This document shows, in pieces, positions 22,707 to 35,500 of a stretch of 64,000 nucleotides of DNA. The DNA lies in the NCBI GenBank assembly GCA_030760725.1, contig JASWHV010000007.1, forward strand, positions 25,456,824 to 25,520,823. The letters are read 5' to 3'. Position 1 is the stretch's first letter; every line of letters starts with the position of its first letter. Source of the DNA: Neostapfia colusana. Taxonomy: Eukaryota > Streptophyta > Magnoliopsida > Poales > Poaceae. The position numbers and the translations under genes were made by a program. The notes beneath the pieces were generated by a model, which was not told where the DNA came from, searched no databases, and was given only the letters and a program-made list of their open reading frames with translations.

Positions 22707-23970
22707 TATAACTATTGCAATGAGCAGGGTAACCTACAAAATGATCTGTTTCAATCAGAACTATAATATATAGAGGCCCATAATGATAATTTATACTTAA
22801 GAGCCGGGTACATCACTACTACAGAAAGCATTTTCTTAGTCACCTCCCATTTTTTTATAGGTGGTTCGTTAAAAAAACGCCTGTGATGTCCAACCAAGTC
22901 ACCTGTGATAATACCTATCTGTGATAATAGACTATCAAAGCCGGTCCATAATAAAAAATGCATGTGAAAAGATATGAATTTTCACAAGCGGTTGGCGTTA
23001 AAAACCGCATGTGATATTGAATATTTTCACATGCAGTTTTTAATACGGACCGCCTGTAAATCTATATATTTTCACAAACGGTTTTTAATCCGGACCACCT
23101 GTAAAAATCCATATTCTCATAGGCAGTTTTTAATACAACCGCCTGTGAAAATGTTATTTGCAAAGGGCCGCGCGCAATTTTGGCCCATGAGTCGGTTAGC
23201 GGAGCACACCGCGCTTGCGCCAACATGGGAACTTTTGTCTCACATCAGAATGTTGCGGTGGTTGTACCTAACTTATAAGACGAGGCACACTTCTCACTTC
23301 GAAATCACTTGATATTGCTTCCTTTTGCGACACTTAAGATGGAGCACAAGCAGCAGCAGATGGAGCCTGGTGGGTAATAACCGTCGGACGGGGACCTCAA
23401 GTGGCCTAACGGGTTGTCGTTCTTCACCGTGCTCATTGGCCGCGCAGATGAAGCGAAACTTCTGTTCGGCAGTAACGTCACCGACGGAGGCGGTGGAGCA
23501 GATGATGGCAAGATGGCGCCGGATACACATACGACCGAGCATGGTGGGTCCAACAACGTGGAGGAGTACGTGAGCCTAAAGAGCCACTCGAATAAGGCAA
23601 GGAGGGTGGTAAAGAATAACCGCATGTGATAAAAAATTATCACATACGATAAGTGGTAACCAGTCACATGTGATAAGGCATTATCACAGGCGGTTGGTTG
23701 TGAAGAACTGTCTACGATAATATATTTTCACTACAGGAAAAACGATCATTGATGACAGGGCCGTCGTCTTTAATGTTATTGACGACGACTTTATCTAGCC
23801 ATCGTCAATAACTTAGTTATTGACGACGGCTAGATGAGCACCGTCGTCAAGGCCGACGTCTTTAACTTTATTTGGGCCCACCCGAGGAGTTATTGACGAC
23901 GGTGACCTAGCACCGTCGTCAATAAGTCCTTATAGACGACAGTTTCCTAGCACCGTCGTCAATAACGAGA

Positions 23971-23977
23971 TATATAA
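23971..23977 (+). promoter_or_regulatory. Candidate TATA box of the inner CACTA gene, copy 3
   Basis: TATATAA at the equivalent position in copy 3, followed by the expanded GC-rich leader and a GTAAGT donor. Confidence 0.4.
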
Positions 23978-25357
23978 CCCGTACGCGAGCCGGGAGGTGG
24001 CCAGTGCTGCCTCCCGACTCGCGCCGGACTTCCCCATCGCCGCCGGACTTCCCCGTCGCCGCCGGCCGTCCCCGTCGCCGCCGCCCGTCTCCGCCCTGAG
24101 GTAAGTCCCCCTCCCCCACTCCTCCACCTCCGGCGCCCTCTCCCCCGCTTATGTTGCCCCCTGGCCACGCCGCCGGCCACCGGTCGGCCGGCCTCGCCGT
24201 CCGGCCTCTCCGGCACCTCCCCCTCCGGCCCGGCCCCTCCCCCTCCAGCTCATTCAAATTCCATTAGGTGCCCTGCTCATTCAAATGGTTAGAATCATTA
24301 TCTAAAATTAAAATGTTAAGAACAGTATAAATGATTTCATTTTAATTGATCAATCATTTATTTGTTACATTTTACTGAAAGGGTTGAATTATTAGACTTA
24401 TGTGTTGTATGGTGAGAATATCAAGTTTGAAAGTATTTGTACTTGGAGACCCATATGTTGGGTTCTTTTGTAAACCTCGGAGTGGTTTGAACCTGAACAT
24501 GTATCCAACGATTTGGTTTGTGCTTTGAGTCAAATTTGGATGGATCGAGACCGGCTGACATATGAAATCGATGGAAACCGGTTTGGCTAGCTGCAACATC
24601 AAGCCAGTTTGTTGGCCTCTCCTGACTGCTTTCGCCGTCATCTTGCTGCTACTATCTCTGCGTTACCGGTCACCCCTACACTTATGAGCAAGTGATTAGA
24701 TTTAGTTTTGCTCGCTGTATCGTGTAAGACGTAAGAGTACAAACAAAATCGGAAAGAAACACGTGTGAGAAGGAAGAACCAGTTTTTAAACTTTGAACAC
24801 ATTCTTCTCCTATACCGTGAGTCTGTTTTTTTAAAGATCTGTTTTATTCTTCTCCTATAAAATCTGTTGTTGAAGTGGACTTTTGAGTGGAGTGTGCGGC
24901 CCATAGTCTACGTCCTTTTGTATTTTATCTCTTACATATGGAAATTTGAAAGTTGTATATATCTCATACAACATCTATATTGTACTCTGTTTTCACCGGT
25001 GTGTCCTACATGATTGATTGTTCGAATGAAACTAGATTTCACTTGTATAGGCTTTGGAGAATTGTCAGTAACACAAGTTGTCATTATATGTACATCACAA
25101 ATTGCTATATATATATATATCGTGTATTTATCGTATAAAAGCTTAAGTTTTTATATAACTTGGGGCGATAGTAATTTCAGTTACTACTTTGATATCAACT
25201 TATATAAATATGTTGTAGCATGTAACAATCTTGCTAGCTGAGTGTATACACTGACACCATATGAGTTGCTACTAGACACAATGCATATTAATTTTTTATA
25301 GAATCAACTTATGTTGTATATATGGTAGCAGCTTCTGTAGGTGAGTTGTGAATAGTA

Positions 25358-25456
25358 CTCCCTGTTCTTAATTAAATGACGTTTAGGATAAAAAATCTAG
25401 TTCAATTTAAACTAGATTAGCTGTCCTAAATATCATTTAATTAAGAACGGAGGGAG
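25358..25456. mobile_element. Stowaway-type MITE inside the inner CACTA, copy 3
   Basis: Third copy of the 99-bp Stowaway element with TA flanks, with a few substitutions. Confidence 0.88.
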
Positions 25457-25699
25457 TAACAAAATATGACTAGTGATAACTCAGAAAGAACTATTTGAGC
25501 TTTATCGGGCTGCGAGTGGTGAGTTGGCCGAACTTTTGATTCCGGCCCACTGCAGATAGGAGCCCTCCTACGAGAAGCCCATCCTCTTAAAAATTTTCCT
25601 CTGTTGATACAACCTTTTGCATTGCCTTGTTGATAGCTCTGTACTCTGACAGCCCATCCTCTTAAAAGTTTCCTCTGTTGATACATCATTATAATACTC

Positions 25700-25930
25700 C
25701 TACATGGCTTTTGAGCGTGCATCCCCCCAGAAAACATTCCTGAGACATCCTTCATCATCCATGTCAATAACATTGAAGAAGTTTGCATTTTTGGCCTGCA
25801 TCCGAGTGAGGAAAATTCGAAGAGCCTCGGAATCTCCAGGCTGGAGCTTCAGATGGCCCCTCTCAACAAAACTGGGGCGCTGGGTCTCGCCAAACAAGAG
25901 CTCCTCGAGTTCTCCTAATTTATCTAGCAA
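25700..25930 (-). pseudogene. Captured FAR1/FRS-family fragment, truncated, copy 3
   Basis: Same fragment, but a TAC-to-TAG change (stop codon at 25,700-25,702) ends the frame right after GDARSKAM, leaving 76 codons. That only this copy is broken fits a sequence under no constraint. Confidence 0.7.
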
Positions 25931-26067
25931 TGGTAGACTGTCTCAGCTGTTGGGCCTCGACAGAAGCCAGGGGTCACGAGAGCGGTCACAACAGGTAAAG
26001 AATATTAAATTACATAAATTATATAAGTAACTTCTTAAATCTATATTACTAATATTCAAATTTTTAG

Positions 26068-27949
26068 GACGACTCTACGTTCGAGGAGACAGAGGCTAGG
26101 GGTCCTCTTCAGACACCACAGGTTTCGGAGCATGTTCTAGATCCTGCTTCGGATCCTCTTCAGGTTCTGGCACCGCAGGCTTCAGACCCTGCTTTGGAGC
26201 CTTCCACAGAGTCTGATGTGGAGCCGGCTCCACAGCGGCGTTGGTTCCTGCACGGCCAAAAGATCGGGTCGTTATTCATCCGGTTGGCAATAGGTAAGTA
26301 AATCTATAACAAATTAATTTAGATATTTTAACACTTATATATGTACTAATTGAGAATCGTGTATTAGGTCTTGGGCCGATGACTCGTTCACGGGTCAAGG
26401 ACGCCACCGCCAGGTCAACGCTGTTCTCGGCCAGCTCATCCGTTGTCACTACCCCGGTCTAGTGAACGGACGAGCTTCTACGTCTTGGGACGATTACGCT
26501 ACGGCCCAGGACATTACCTACGACAACCACCAGAAGCATGTGTGGCATGAATTCATGGTAAGCAAATCGTCTATTCGTTAAATGCGAACCTATTATATGT
26601 TAAATACATTAACTTGTATATTTCTTCTTGTAGAAATATTACTGTTTGGAGGACGAGGCCCAGCTGGATCACGCTCGTCTGGTCTTCAACAACAACGCTA
26701 GGAAGCTCCTGACGTAGTCGATATCAACGGCTCGCATTCAAGCTACGAAGGCGTACTATAAGTTGCATCCGGACGAGGGTGAGCCGGGGCAGTTTAGGGA
26801 TGTGGCGGGCAAGTACTTGACGGAGGCACAAGACGCAGAGGTAAAATCTTTATTTTACTTTGCTTCATTATCCAATTTTCATCAATATTTTCATCCAATA
26901 ACAAATGTGTGCAGGTTAGCGTACCGTGGCTTGAGTCATGTCCGGACGCCTACAGTTCCCTGTGTGCTCGTTGGCGAGCCAGGGCTTCCAAGGCGTGTCG
27001 ATGACCCACCGACAGAGTCGAGGGACGGACGGGAAACACCCTCTTGGCGGGGACGGCTACGTACGCCTTGCTAAACGGATGGTAAGTGATACTCGAATTT
27101 TATTCTAGTTAATTTCTAACGCTATCATTGTGCTAACACATATCAATAGGAGCGCGAGATCGGTCAGGAGCTGACCGCTATCCAGGTGTGGAGGAGGGGT
27201 CACATGGGAAGTGACCCCTCGCAGCCTGATTAGCTGTCTTCTTAGACGGCGACAAACACGTTGGTGAGTACTTTAGTTAACTTAATTGTATTCTCTTTAA
27301 AACTTCTGATGACTTTAATTTTCTGTATTTTCAGGAAAAGTATGGGGAGGAGGTGCGGAGGCTTCGAGGCGACGATTACGATTGGCAGAACTCGCCGATC
27401 GTACTTGAAGCCGCCTATGCAAGCGGTGGCGGTAAACCTCACGGACGGTAAGTTCTGTTGTTTTTCATTTACTTTTATTAAATTCGAGACACAAAACTTT
27501 AATACTCTTACTTCGTTGTGTAGGTTGGCCATCTTCGATGGAGTAGTCGACTCGAGGGAGGCGCGATCTTCCTCGAGGGCCTCTTCATCGCAGGGTGGAT
27601 CCAGTAGGCGTGGCAGCCGAGATCTGGAGCTCCAGATTGTACAGGAGGACCTCCAGAGGACGCAGGAAGCGCTAAGGCTCGCGAACGAGAGGCAGACAGC
27701 CGAGCTCAGAGCTAGGTACGAGAGACAGGCAGCCGAGCTCCGGGCTAGGGACGAGTATAAACACTCGTACAAGCTACAGCTGCAAGCTGCCATGCAGGTA
27801 AGTTCAGATCGTTGTACTCAATGTTTCTAATATATGAATGACATGTATAATAATTTACTTCATATTTACAGGCTATGGCCGCAGGACAGCCTGCTGTCTT
27901 TCCTCACTGGGCGCCGCCACCGATACAGCTACCACAGGGCCCATGTTAG
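26068..27949 (+). pseudogene. CACTA Ptta/En-Spm-type gene, broken, copy 3
   Basis: Same split gene inside the only CACTA copy with intact ends. Private lesions are a CAG-to-TAG nonsense codon at 26,715-26,717 in the KYY..EDEAQL exon and a one-base deletion near 26,973 in the RWASQGFQG exon. It shares the two TAG codons of the RGHMGSDPSQPD exon with the other copies. The coiled-coil exon (27,524-27,797) remains open. It therefore cannot supply its own protein. Confidence 0.76.
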
Positions 27950-29121
27950 GAGCACAGGTACAAAATTTCTCATAATAGCTGCAACTAGTTAAACTTGCTC
28001 AAATTTAGTTGAATTTGATCAAACTTAGGGAAAACTAGTTAAACATCCTCAAACTGAGTAAGATATGGTACAACTTACTCAATGATAGTCAAATATGAGC
28101 ACACTTACTCAAACATAGCCAAAACTAGTTGAACTAGCTCAAACACAAACACTACTAGTCCATACTTCTCAAACTTAGTAAAATATGAGCAAACTTATTC
28201 AAACATAGCCAAATCTAGCTAACTTGCTCAATTCTAACTTGTAATGAATTTATTTAGTCATATACATATTTGTGAACTTCTAATTTGTCTAACTATACAT
28301 GTACATCATAAGGATCGGCAACGCGGGTTTAGAAAACTCCATCCCATCAGCAACCGGCGTTTGGACGAGTGCGCGACGACTTCCTGGACTCCGGTGGCAG
28401 CGGCCGGGGTAGCGTAGGGTAGTGTGTCGTGCGTATAGTGTTTTTCTGCCCGCCTGTGATGTATGTTTTAATTGCCTGTGATCTGGCCATCGAGCCAGGG
28501 CTGGCCTCGAAGCCAGGGCAAGATTTTCTGTTTTTTTTAAAAAAATTGCAAAGCTTATTGACGACGGTTTCTGGTACTTGCTGTCGTCAATAAGCCATTA
28601 GTATTGACGACGGCCAGGTATCAGAAATCGTCGTCAATAAGCCATTGTTATTGACGACGACCAGGTAGCGGAAACTGTCGTCAATAAGCCATCGTTATTG
28701 ACGACGGTACAAACCCTGGCCGTCGTCAATAAGCTAGCTTATTGACGAGAGCCAAACCCTGGCCGTCGTCAACAAGTTGTTGTAGCTTATTGACGACAGC
28801 CGATGTTAGCTGTCGTCAATAAGCTTATTGACGACCGTCGTCAATAAGCTTATTGACGACTAATAATTGACGACAGCTATAAACCGTCATCTATAATGTT
28901 TTACCATCGTCAATAAGTTATTGAAGACGGTACTGTGCTTATTGATGACGGATTTTGGCCGTTGTCTATTGTCCGGATTCTTGTAGTGTTTCACAGACGG
29001 TTTTGTCGCCGCCTGTGATAATCGGCCTTTTTCACATACGCTTTGCTACATACGGTTTTCAAAACTGCCTGTAATAATATGTTTAGAGCGGTCCGTGAAA
29101 GCACTTTTTCTAGTAGTGCAT

Positions 29122-30544
29122 AATTATTTGTCATTAATGAAAACGAATGGAATAATGTGGACCTCATATTGATTCAAATGCATACAACTAAAATAATTGT
29201 CTGTCATGTTGCAGCCAGTGCCTAATCCAGTACCTACTCCATCCTCGCCGCAAGCACCGACTGCCCCTGGCTGGCACCCTAGGACGCGAGCTAGCGCTAA
29301 TGCATTGTCAAAGGTGGCTCATCTGTCCATTGTCGCCCCTAGGGATGGCAACGGGTAAAAAACCCGCGGATATCACTCTCGGTTACCCGTACCCGTCGGA
29401 TAAAATCCGTACCCGAACCCGTACCCGTTACCCGCAGCGGGTATAAAACATTATCCGTATCCGTTACCCGCGGATATTTTTTATCCGCGGGTATATCCGT
29501 TACCCAAAAACCTTTAATAAAAAATACATTGCATATAAATTTATGGAACAGTTTAACACCGAGCAGCCGAGCAAGGGAGTTGGAAAGAAAAGAAAACCAA
29601 ACCCTAGAAGCTAGAACTATTATATAATGGTGTATTGGCCCACATGTCAGAACGGGTTCGGGTATACGGATATGGGTATGGATTTTTTTACCCGATAAAA
29701 AATATCGGTTGGATTCAACCCGTTACCCGAACCCATACCCGTGGATCTGAACTTATACCCGAATCCGTACCCATCGGGGCGGATATCCGCGGGTAAACGG
29801 GTAATGGGCACCCGTTGCCATCCCTAGTCGCCCCTCGCATATCCGTGCCGCCAAAGGGCCAGATCCGTTCACGCTGAGATATTGGATTTTCCAACTCCGT
29901 CACTGCAGCTGGTCCACCACCACAAGGGAATGGCTCGCAATCCTGAGCCGAAGTTGCCGCTGCAGGGGAAACACCACCGCCTGTCGGAAAACTAACAAGG
30001 CATACGATTAATTTGAAGAAGCAAAACAGAGAATCAACTAGAACAGATCTATTAGCAATCAACATAATCAATGTAAGTAAATATGAAACTAAAGTCTTAT
30101 GTCATCTCTTCAGACCATATTGGCTGTCTATCAGCATATTTAACCCACATAGATCAGTAGATGAATGGGCTGCTCCCTATGCAGGCCAAATTCCAACACA
30201 ACCACTGTCCTCACAATCTAACGTGCTGTTCTGGCAACGGCGAGCGAGACTGGAGGAGGGGCGAGGGAGATTGGCGGGTTTCTCCACCCGAGTCCGCTGG
30301 AGCTAAATTCTGTGCGTACGTACGTTGCCATAATATGAACGCTGGCTTCCTGTTGTGACGGGAAGCTGGCAGAACGCCGCATATGGCTTGTGTCGCCTCG
30401 CAGCAAAGTGCGCGAAATTGTACTGGACTATCCCACATACTACAGCGATCCGCCGATGCCGACACTGCGTCGTGCAGGATGAAAGCGGTTGTTTCTTTGC
30501 GCGCGTGGAGGGAACTTCCTTGCCAGATGCGGAAGAGAGGCGAA
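29122..30544. other. Unassigned older DNA around the hAT element
   Basis: Apart from the hAT MITE (29,340-29,826), nothing is recognised. A possible acceptor CATGTTGCAG at about 29,214 precedes a short Pro-rich open stretch (PVPNPVPTPSSPQAP). The minus strand also has open stretches on both sides of the hAT insertion. Both are too weak to call genes. Confidence 0.35.
29340..29826. mobile_element. hAT-type MITE with 8-bp target duplication
   Basis: A 487-bp element beginning TAGGGATGGCAACGGGTAAA and ending with the inverse ACCCGTTGCCATCCCTA. It is flanked by the perfect 8-bp duplication GTCGCCCC (29,332-29,339 and 29,827-29,834). The interior is made of repeated CCCGTACCCG/GGGTAACGGGT-type motifs and has no coding capacity. 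The 8-bp duplication and TAGGGATGGCAA ends fit the hAT superfamily. Confidence 0.9.
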
Positions 30545-30549
30545 GGAGC

Positions 30550-31444
30550 TGTTAAATAATCTAGCTTACAATACGTATGTGTTATTGTTGGGAAATTGGC
30601 GGTTCGCTACTCTAACAATTCTACCACGTCACCCAGGAAACATGTGAGTACAGAGGTCATAGATCTTTACCACTAGACGTGCAGCGCAGCATAACGTAGA
30701 TGTGCGTCGGTGTAGGGGAAGCAGACTGCCTCGTTCCTATCTTCCACGTCCTCGTCACGACAGCAGATAGACTATCAAGTTCGTCGTGGCCGATCAGCGT
30801 AGAAGTAGCAGCAGCGCCTCCACGGAGTCCACATGTACGGGCAGGAATGCCGTGCACCGGTGTGCTAGCACCGCGCGCACGGGAAGGGTCTCAGCGTGAG
30901 GCCTGCAAGGGGTGGCGGCTAGGGCTGTCATGTGGTGGAGTGGTCCTCAGCCCTCAACCCTACCCCTTGTATTTATAGGCGTACTAATGGGTTTTCACGT
31001 CACAGGCCCATTAGTGCCCTAACTATTTATGGATCAAATATCCAACAGACCTTTAACCGGACTTGTTATGATTGCCTCTTGGGCATATCACCAACAGTTA
31101 CGGAGATATAGGAGTATCAGGTATTCAGCTTATTCCTCGTTGTGTCGCTGGAACGAGTTGAAATGTGTGCGTGAGTTTGTTAGCGCATGAGTCGGTCCGG
31201 GTTAACGCATGCATGAGCAACGTGCACTGCATGCAGACGTAGCGGGCGAAGTGATGCGGGACTTCGGCATGCAGTGCATGGCTGGAATGGCCGGATCACA
31301 GGAGTAGTTTTGTACTTAAAATCGGTGGAAAATGAATAAACTGAGTGAGTCTTTGCGCCGCCTGAAGTGAGCATTCTTCAAAACAGATACACACTTCACC
31401 CCACGTTCTTCGTGACCTAAAGGAACAAGATCTTCAGGCCAACA
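30550..31444 (+). repeat. Left LTR of copia 1, split by a solo LTR
   Basis: Starts TGTTAAATAATCTAGC and ends GGCCAACA. Removing the 511-bp insertion and one target copy leaves about 379 bp, similar to the 402-bp right LTR, which has an extra ~20 bp (near 35,823-35,838). Confidence 0.85.
30586..31096 (+). mobile_element. Solo LTR inserted in the copia 1 left LTR
   Basis: A 511-bp segment starting TGTTGGGAAATTGG and ending ATCACCAACA, absent from the right LTR. It is bordered by GTTAT (30,581-30,585) and GTTAC (31,097-31,101), a 5-bp duplication with one change. TG..CA ends, a TATA-like TATTTATAGG at about 30,967 and the lack of internal genes identify it as a solo LTR left by recombination. 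Confidence 0.75.
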
Positions 31445-31475
31445 TTTGGCATCAGAGCCAGACCAATCCCTGAAG

Positions 31476-32520
31476 AATGGCGAGTCTTTCTCTGCAGTGA
31501 CGAGGAAGAGCACGACCCAATTTATTGTCGGGAAGACGGGAAGATCAGGCCGGTGGCCAGGAAACACAACCGATCGTTGTTCATCGCACGATCAAGGAGG
31601 CGTTGGGGCGATTCAGTACCCGGTTCTGACAAAGACCAACTATCCTGAGTCGGAGCTGTTGATGACGATCAACCTCCAGGCGCAAGGCTTGTGGGCAGCA
31701 GTCGAGCACGACAATGTGGAGTACAACGAAGATCGGCTGGCGTTGGTGGCGATCGCTCGCTCAGTTCCACTGTGGATGTTGTCTGCGATCGGGAGAAAAC
31801 CCACCGCAAAGGATGCGTGGGAAGCCATTAAGAGCATGCGTGTTGGTGTCGGTCGTGTACACGAAGGAAATGCCTAGAGGCTACGACGTGAATTCAACAA
31901 TATCACGTTCAAAGAGGATAAGTCTGTCGACGACTTCTACATGCATGCGCATCACCGGCCTTGTCAACAATCTTTGCCTTCTTGAAGATGCGATCGAAGG
32001 GATCGAGGTTGTCCGGAAGATGTTGCAAGTCGTTTCGGTACGGTATGAACAAGTTGCCATCTCCATTGAGACACTCCTTGACATAGGGGGACATGACGGT
32101 CGAGGAGGTGTTTGGACGGTTGCATGCCGTCGAACAGAGGCTTGAGGCGCGCATTCTATCAGAGGAGATGGGTTCATGACTGCTTCTTACCACCAAAGAG
32201 GAGGAGATGATCCACAAGGTGCGTGACAGCAGAAGCAATGGAGGAGGTGGTTATCCAAGGAATGGCCAAAACAGCTCGCATTCCACTGCTACCAAACCTC
32301 GTCAAGGCCGGAACATGCCTCGTAAGGCAGCCAAAGGTGATCAGTGTCGCTATTGCAAGAAGCTGGGGCATTGGTAACGCGAGTACCGAAAGAAGAAGCG
32401 GGATGAGGAAATAAACATGGTCCAGGCACAAGAAGATGGTGATGACGAACCAGCCTTGATGATGGCAAGTGTCACCAGGTTTCAGACTCAGACCCACGTC
32501 GAATAGGCAGCAAAAAGGCA
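31476..32520 (+). pseudogene. copia 1 gag remnant
   Basis: Frame pieces read YPVLTKTNYPESELLM, LQAQGLWAAVE, ARSVPLWML and TAKDAWEAIKSMRVG, the typical copia gag (UBN2-like) region. A frameshift follows at about 31,870. The zinc knuckle CRYCKKLGHW is followed by an in-frame TAA (32,375-32,377). Gag would package the element RNA; this one cannot be made whole. Confidence 0.8.
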
Positions 32521-32529
32521 CACATTCGG

Positions 32530-35500
32530 TTGAATGAGGATCATGCCATAGTGCAGCTGGCAACACCGTCCGACTACAAAGAAACCCAGGGCCTGTGGTA
32601 CCTTGACACAGGCGCATCAAATCACATGACTGGAAAACGAGCTGTGTTTTCAGAACATGATCAAGGTGTTACCGGAAAGGTGAAGTTCGGCGACGGCTCA
32701 CTTGTTGATATTACAGGACGTGGATCAATCGTCTTCTCTAGCCGGAAAGGTATTCATCGTGTTCTTATTGGTGTTTACTACATACCACGTCTTAGTAGCA
32801 ACATTATTAGTCTCGGTCAACTTGATGAGATTAGCTGCAAGATATTGATTAACAATGGTGTTCTACGAGTACATGATCCACATGAAGGGTTGCTCATGAA
32901 GGTATGCCGCACTCAAACCAGACTTTACACTGTCAACCTCACTATGGCACAACCCGTCGCGTTTCTCTCTCGGGACAACGACGACGCTTGGCGCTGGCAC
33001 GACATGTTTGGGCATTTGAGTTTTGAGACACTTCAGAAGCTTGGTCGCAAGAACATGGTCCAGGGTTTACCACTGCTGAATCACGTTGATCTGTTGTGTG
33101 AACCATGCCTTTCTGGGAACCTCGTTCCCACATGAAGCAAAGGATCGAGCATTGGAACGGCTTGATCTTGTGCATGGAGACCTCTGCGAGCCAGTCCATC
33201 CACCTACAAATGGAGGACACAGGTATTTTATTCTCCTAGTTGATGATGCAACTAGATATATGTGGATTGTGTTGCTATCAGGAAAAGATGAAGCAGCAAA
33301 TGCCATTGTGAAGTTTCAAGCTGGTGTCAAAGTTGAGACTGGGTGCAAGTTTCGTGCGCTGCGAACTGATCGGGGTAGCGAGTTCACCTTGGTCACGTTT
33401 GGAGAATATTGTGCAGTAAAAGGTGTTCAAAGACAACTTACAACACCGTATTCACCGCAACAGAATGGCGTTGTGGAACGTCGGAATCAGACGGTGATGG
33501 CATTTGCGAGATGCCTTCTCAAGGCTAGAAAGATGCCAAGTACCTTCTGAGGGGAGGCAGTGAGAACTGCGTTCTTCATTCTCAACCGATCACCAACAAA
33601 GGTGTTACCCCTTTTGCGGCATGGTATGGTAAGAAACCAGCTGTCCATTACATGCGCACGTTTGGGTGCATCACGCATGTGAAGGTGACTCGGCCTCATG
33701 CAAAGAAACTCGATGATAGAAGTATAAAGATGGTGTTCATCGTATATGAAGCCGGCACTAAAGGTTACCAAGTGTATGATCCGGTTAGTGGCCAAGTTCA
33801 AGTGACTCGTGACATCATATTTGATGAATCAAAGGGATGGGAATGGGATAAGTACAAAGAAGGTGATGCACCAGAGACTTTCACCGTGGAATATACGGTG
33901 AAAATAGTACACCAAGGACTTGATCCATTGACGGAACAGGTCTCCGGTATTTCTCACTCGCCAGAACAAGAAGTTTGCAGTAGTTCTGCACAAGACAGAA
34001 GCTCAGACAATGTTGAGTTTGTGTCCCCTCCAACAAATGCGACAACTGATGGCTCAGGGCCACGGCATTATCGGAGAGTGGTATTTATATCAACACTTCC
34101 GAGCCAAAAGAGTTGAGTTATGAAGACTTGTTGGTGGCAACCACAGATGAACTGAAAACATATGATGAAGCAAAAGGTGCACCAGCATGGGAGGAAGCAA
34201 TGATAGAATAGATGGAGGCCATCACCCAGAATGAAACCTGGTCTTTGTGTGATCTTCCTTCTGGACACCGACCCATTGGCCTGAAATGGTGTATAATCTC
34301 AAGAAAAATCCACTAGGAGAGGTGGTACGACACAAAGCTCGACCCGTGGCAAAGGGCTATGTTCAAAAAACCAGGAATTGATTTTGATGAAGTTTTTGTA
34401 CCCGTGGCAAGATTAGGCTCCGTGAGAGTACTCTTGGCCATGGCATCTCATGAAGGGTGGATGGTGCATCATCTCGACGTGAAGTCGGCCTTCTTGAATG
34501 GAGAACTGATAGAAGAAGTGTATGTTGCTCAACCTCCTAGTTTTATCACTGCTGAACATGAAGACAAAGTGTTAAAACTTGAGGATACCACGTGCATGGA
34601 ACCGAAAGCTTGACGATACCCTGGTAAACCTTAGTTTTGGTAGATGCACATATGAACATGGCGTCTACACAAGAGGAACCAAAGAAGAAAGAGTACTCCT
34701 CGGTGTGTATGTTGATGACTTTATCGTTACAGGAACTAATCCAAGGAAGATTGAAGAGTTCAAGAAAGACATGATGAGTACATTCAAGATGAGTGACCTT
34801 GGATGCTTGAGATATTACTTGGGCACAGAAGTGAAGCAATCAGAGGAGAGGATCACACTGTCACAGGCAGCCTACGCGGCAAAGTTACTGGAGAAGGCTG
34901 GCATGTTTGGGTGTAATCCAGTACATGCACCGATGGAAAATCGTCTCAAGCTGAGTAAGGACAGTCAAAACCCTTTAGTTGATGCTACTTATTATCGGAG
35001 TATCGTAGGCAGCCTAAGGTATCTTGTTCATACACGCCCAGACATCGGCTATGTAGTCGGGTACGTGAGCCGATTCATGGAACACCCCACGACAGAGCTT
35101 TGGTCTGTGCTACGCCAGGGGAGAAGGAGAGCTTGAACTCAACGGGTACAGTGATGCGGATATGGCTGGTGATATGGGCGACTGTAAGAGTACCACAAGA
35201 GTTCATTTCTGCTTAGGAAAGGCTCCGATTACTTGGAAATCACATAAACAATCGGTGGTGGCATTATCTTCTTGTGAAGCTGAGTATATAGCGGCCTCAA
35301 CATCAGCCTGCCAGGGAGTTTGGCTTGGAAACTTGGTCGGGGGTCTCTATGGGAGATCAGCAAAGACAACCACTATCCATATGACAATCAATCAGCAATA
35401 CAGTTGTGCAAGAATCCAATTTTCACGGCCGAAGCAAACACATCAAGACTCGTTTTCACTTCATCAGAGAGTGCATCGAAGAAGGTGGAATTGTGGTCAA

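Larger units (their letters stand above)
21708..28988. repeat. Tandem unit, copy 3, left arm (undeleted form)
   Basis: Third unit, colinear with the first ~7.2 kb of copies 1 and 2 up to the end of the inner CACTA. From 28,989 it departs: instead of the LINE it continues into the right end of the outer CACTA and about 35 kb of other DNA. The LINE part of the unit is met again only at 63,965. Copy 3 shares the ~38-bp GC-rich expansion with copy 2 and lacks about 20 bp near the inner CACTA left end. Confidence 0.93.
23729..28988 (+). mobile_element. Inner CACTA (En/Spm) element, intact ends, copy 3
   Basis: The only copy with both target duplications: TTT at 23,726-23,728 and at 28,989-28,991. 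It sits inside the outer CACTA. The right subterminal array (28,555-28,980) is longer than in the other copies, with extra GACGACGG repeats. Its transposase-type gene has its own nonsense and frameshift lesions. Confidence 0.92.
22814..29118 (+). mobile_element. Outer CACTA-like element, complete, copy 3
   Basis: The left end CACTACTACAGAAAGC (22,814) and right end GCACTTTTTCTAGTAGTG (ending 29,118) are imperfect inverted repeats. The 3-bp target duplication CAT flanks the element at 22,811-22,813 and 29,119-29,121, as expected for CACTA elements. Subterminal ACCGCCTGTGA-like repeats occur on both sides. Without the nested inner CACTA (23,729-28,988) the outer element is only ~1.0 kb, so it is a non-autonomous element. 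No transposase is recognised in the outer part. Confidence 0.82.

Noticed and set aside
31640..32620. Minus-strand ORFs within copia 1
   Set aside because: Shadows of the gag and pol frames, which show known copia motifs on the plus strand.
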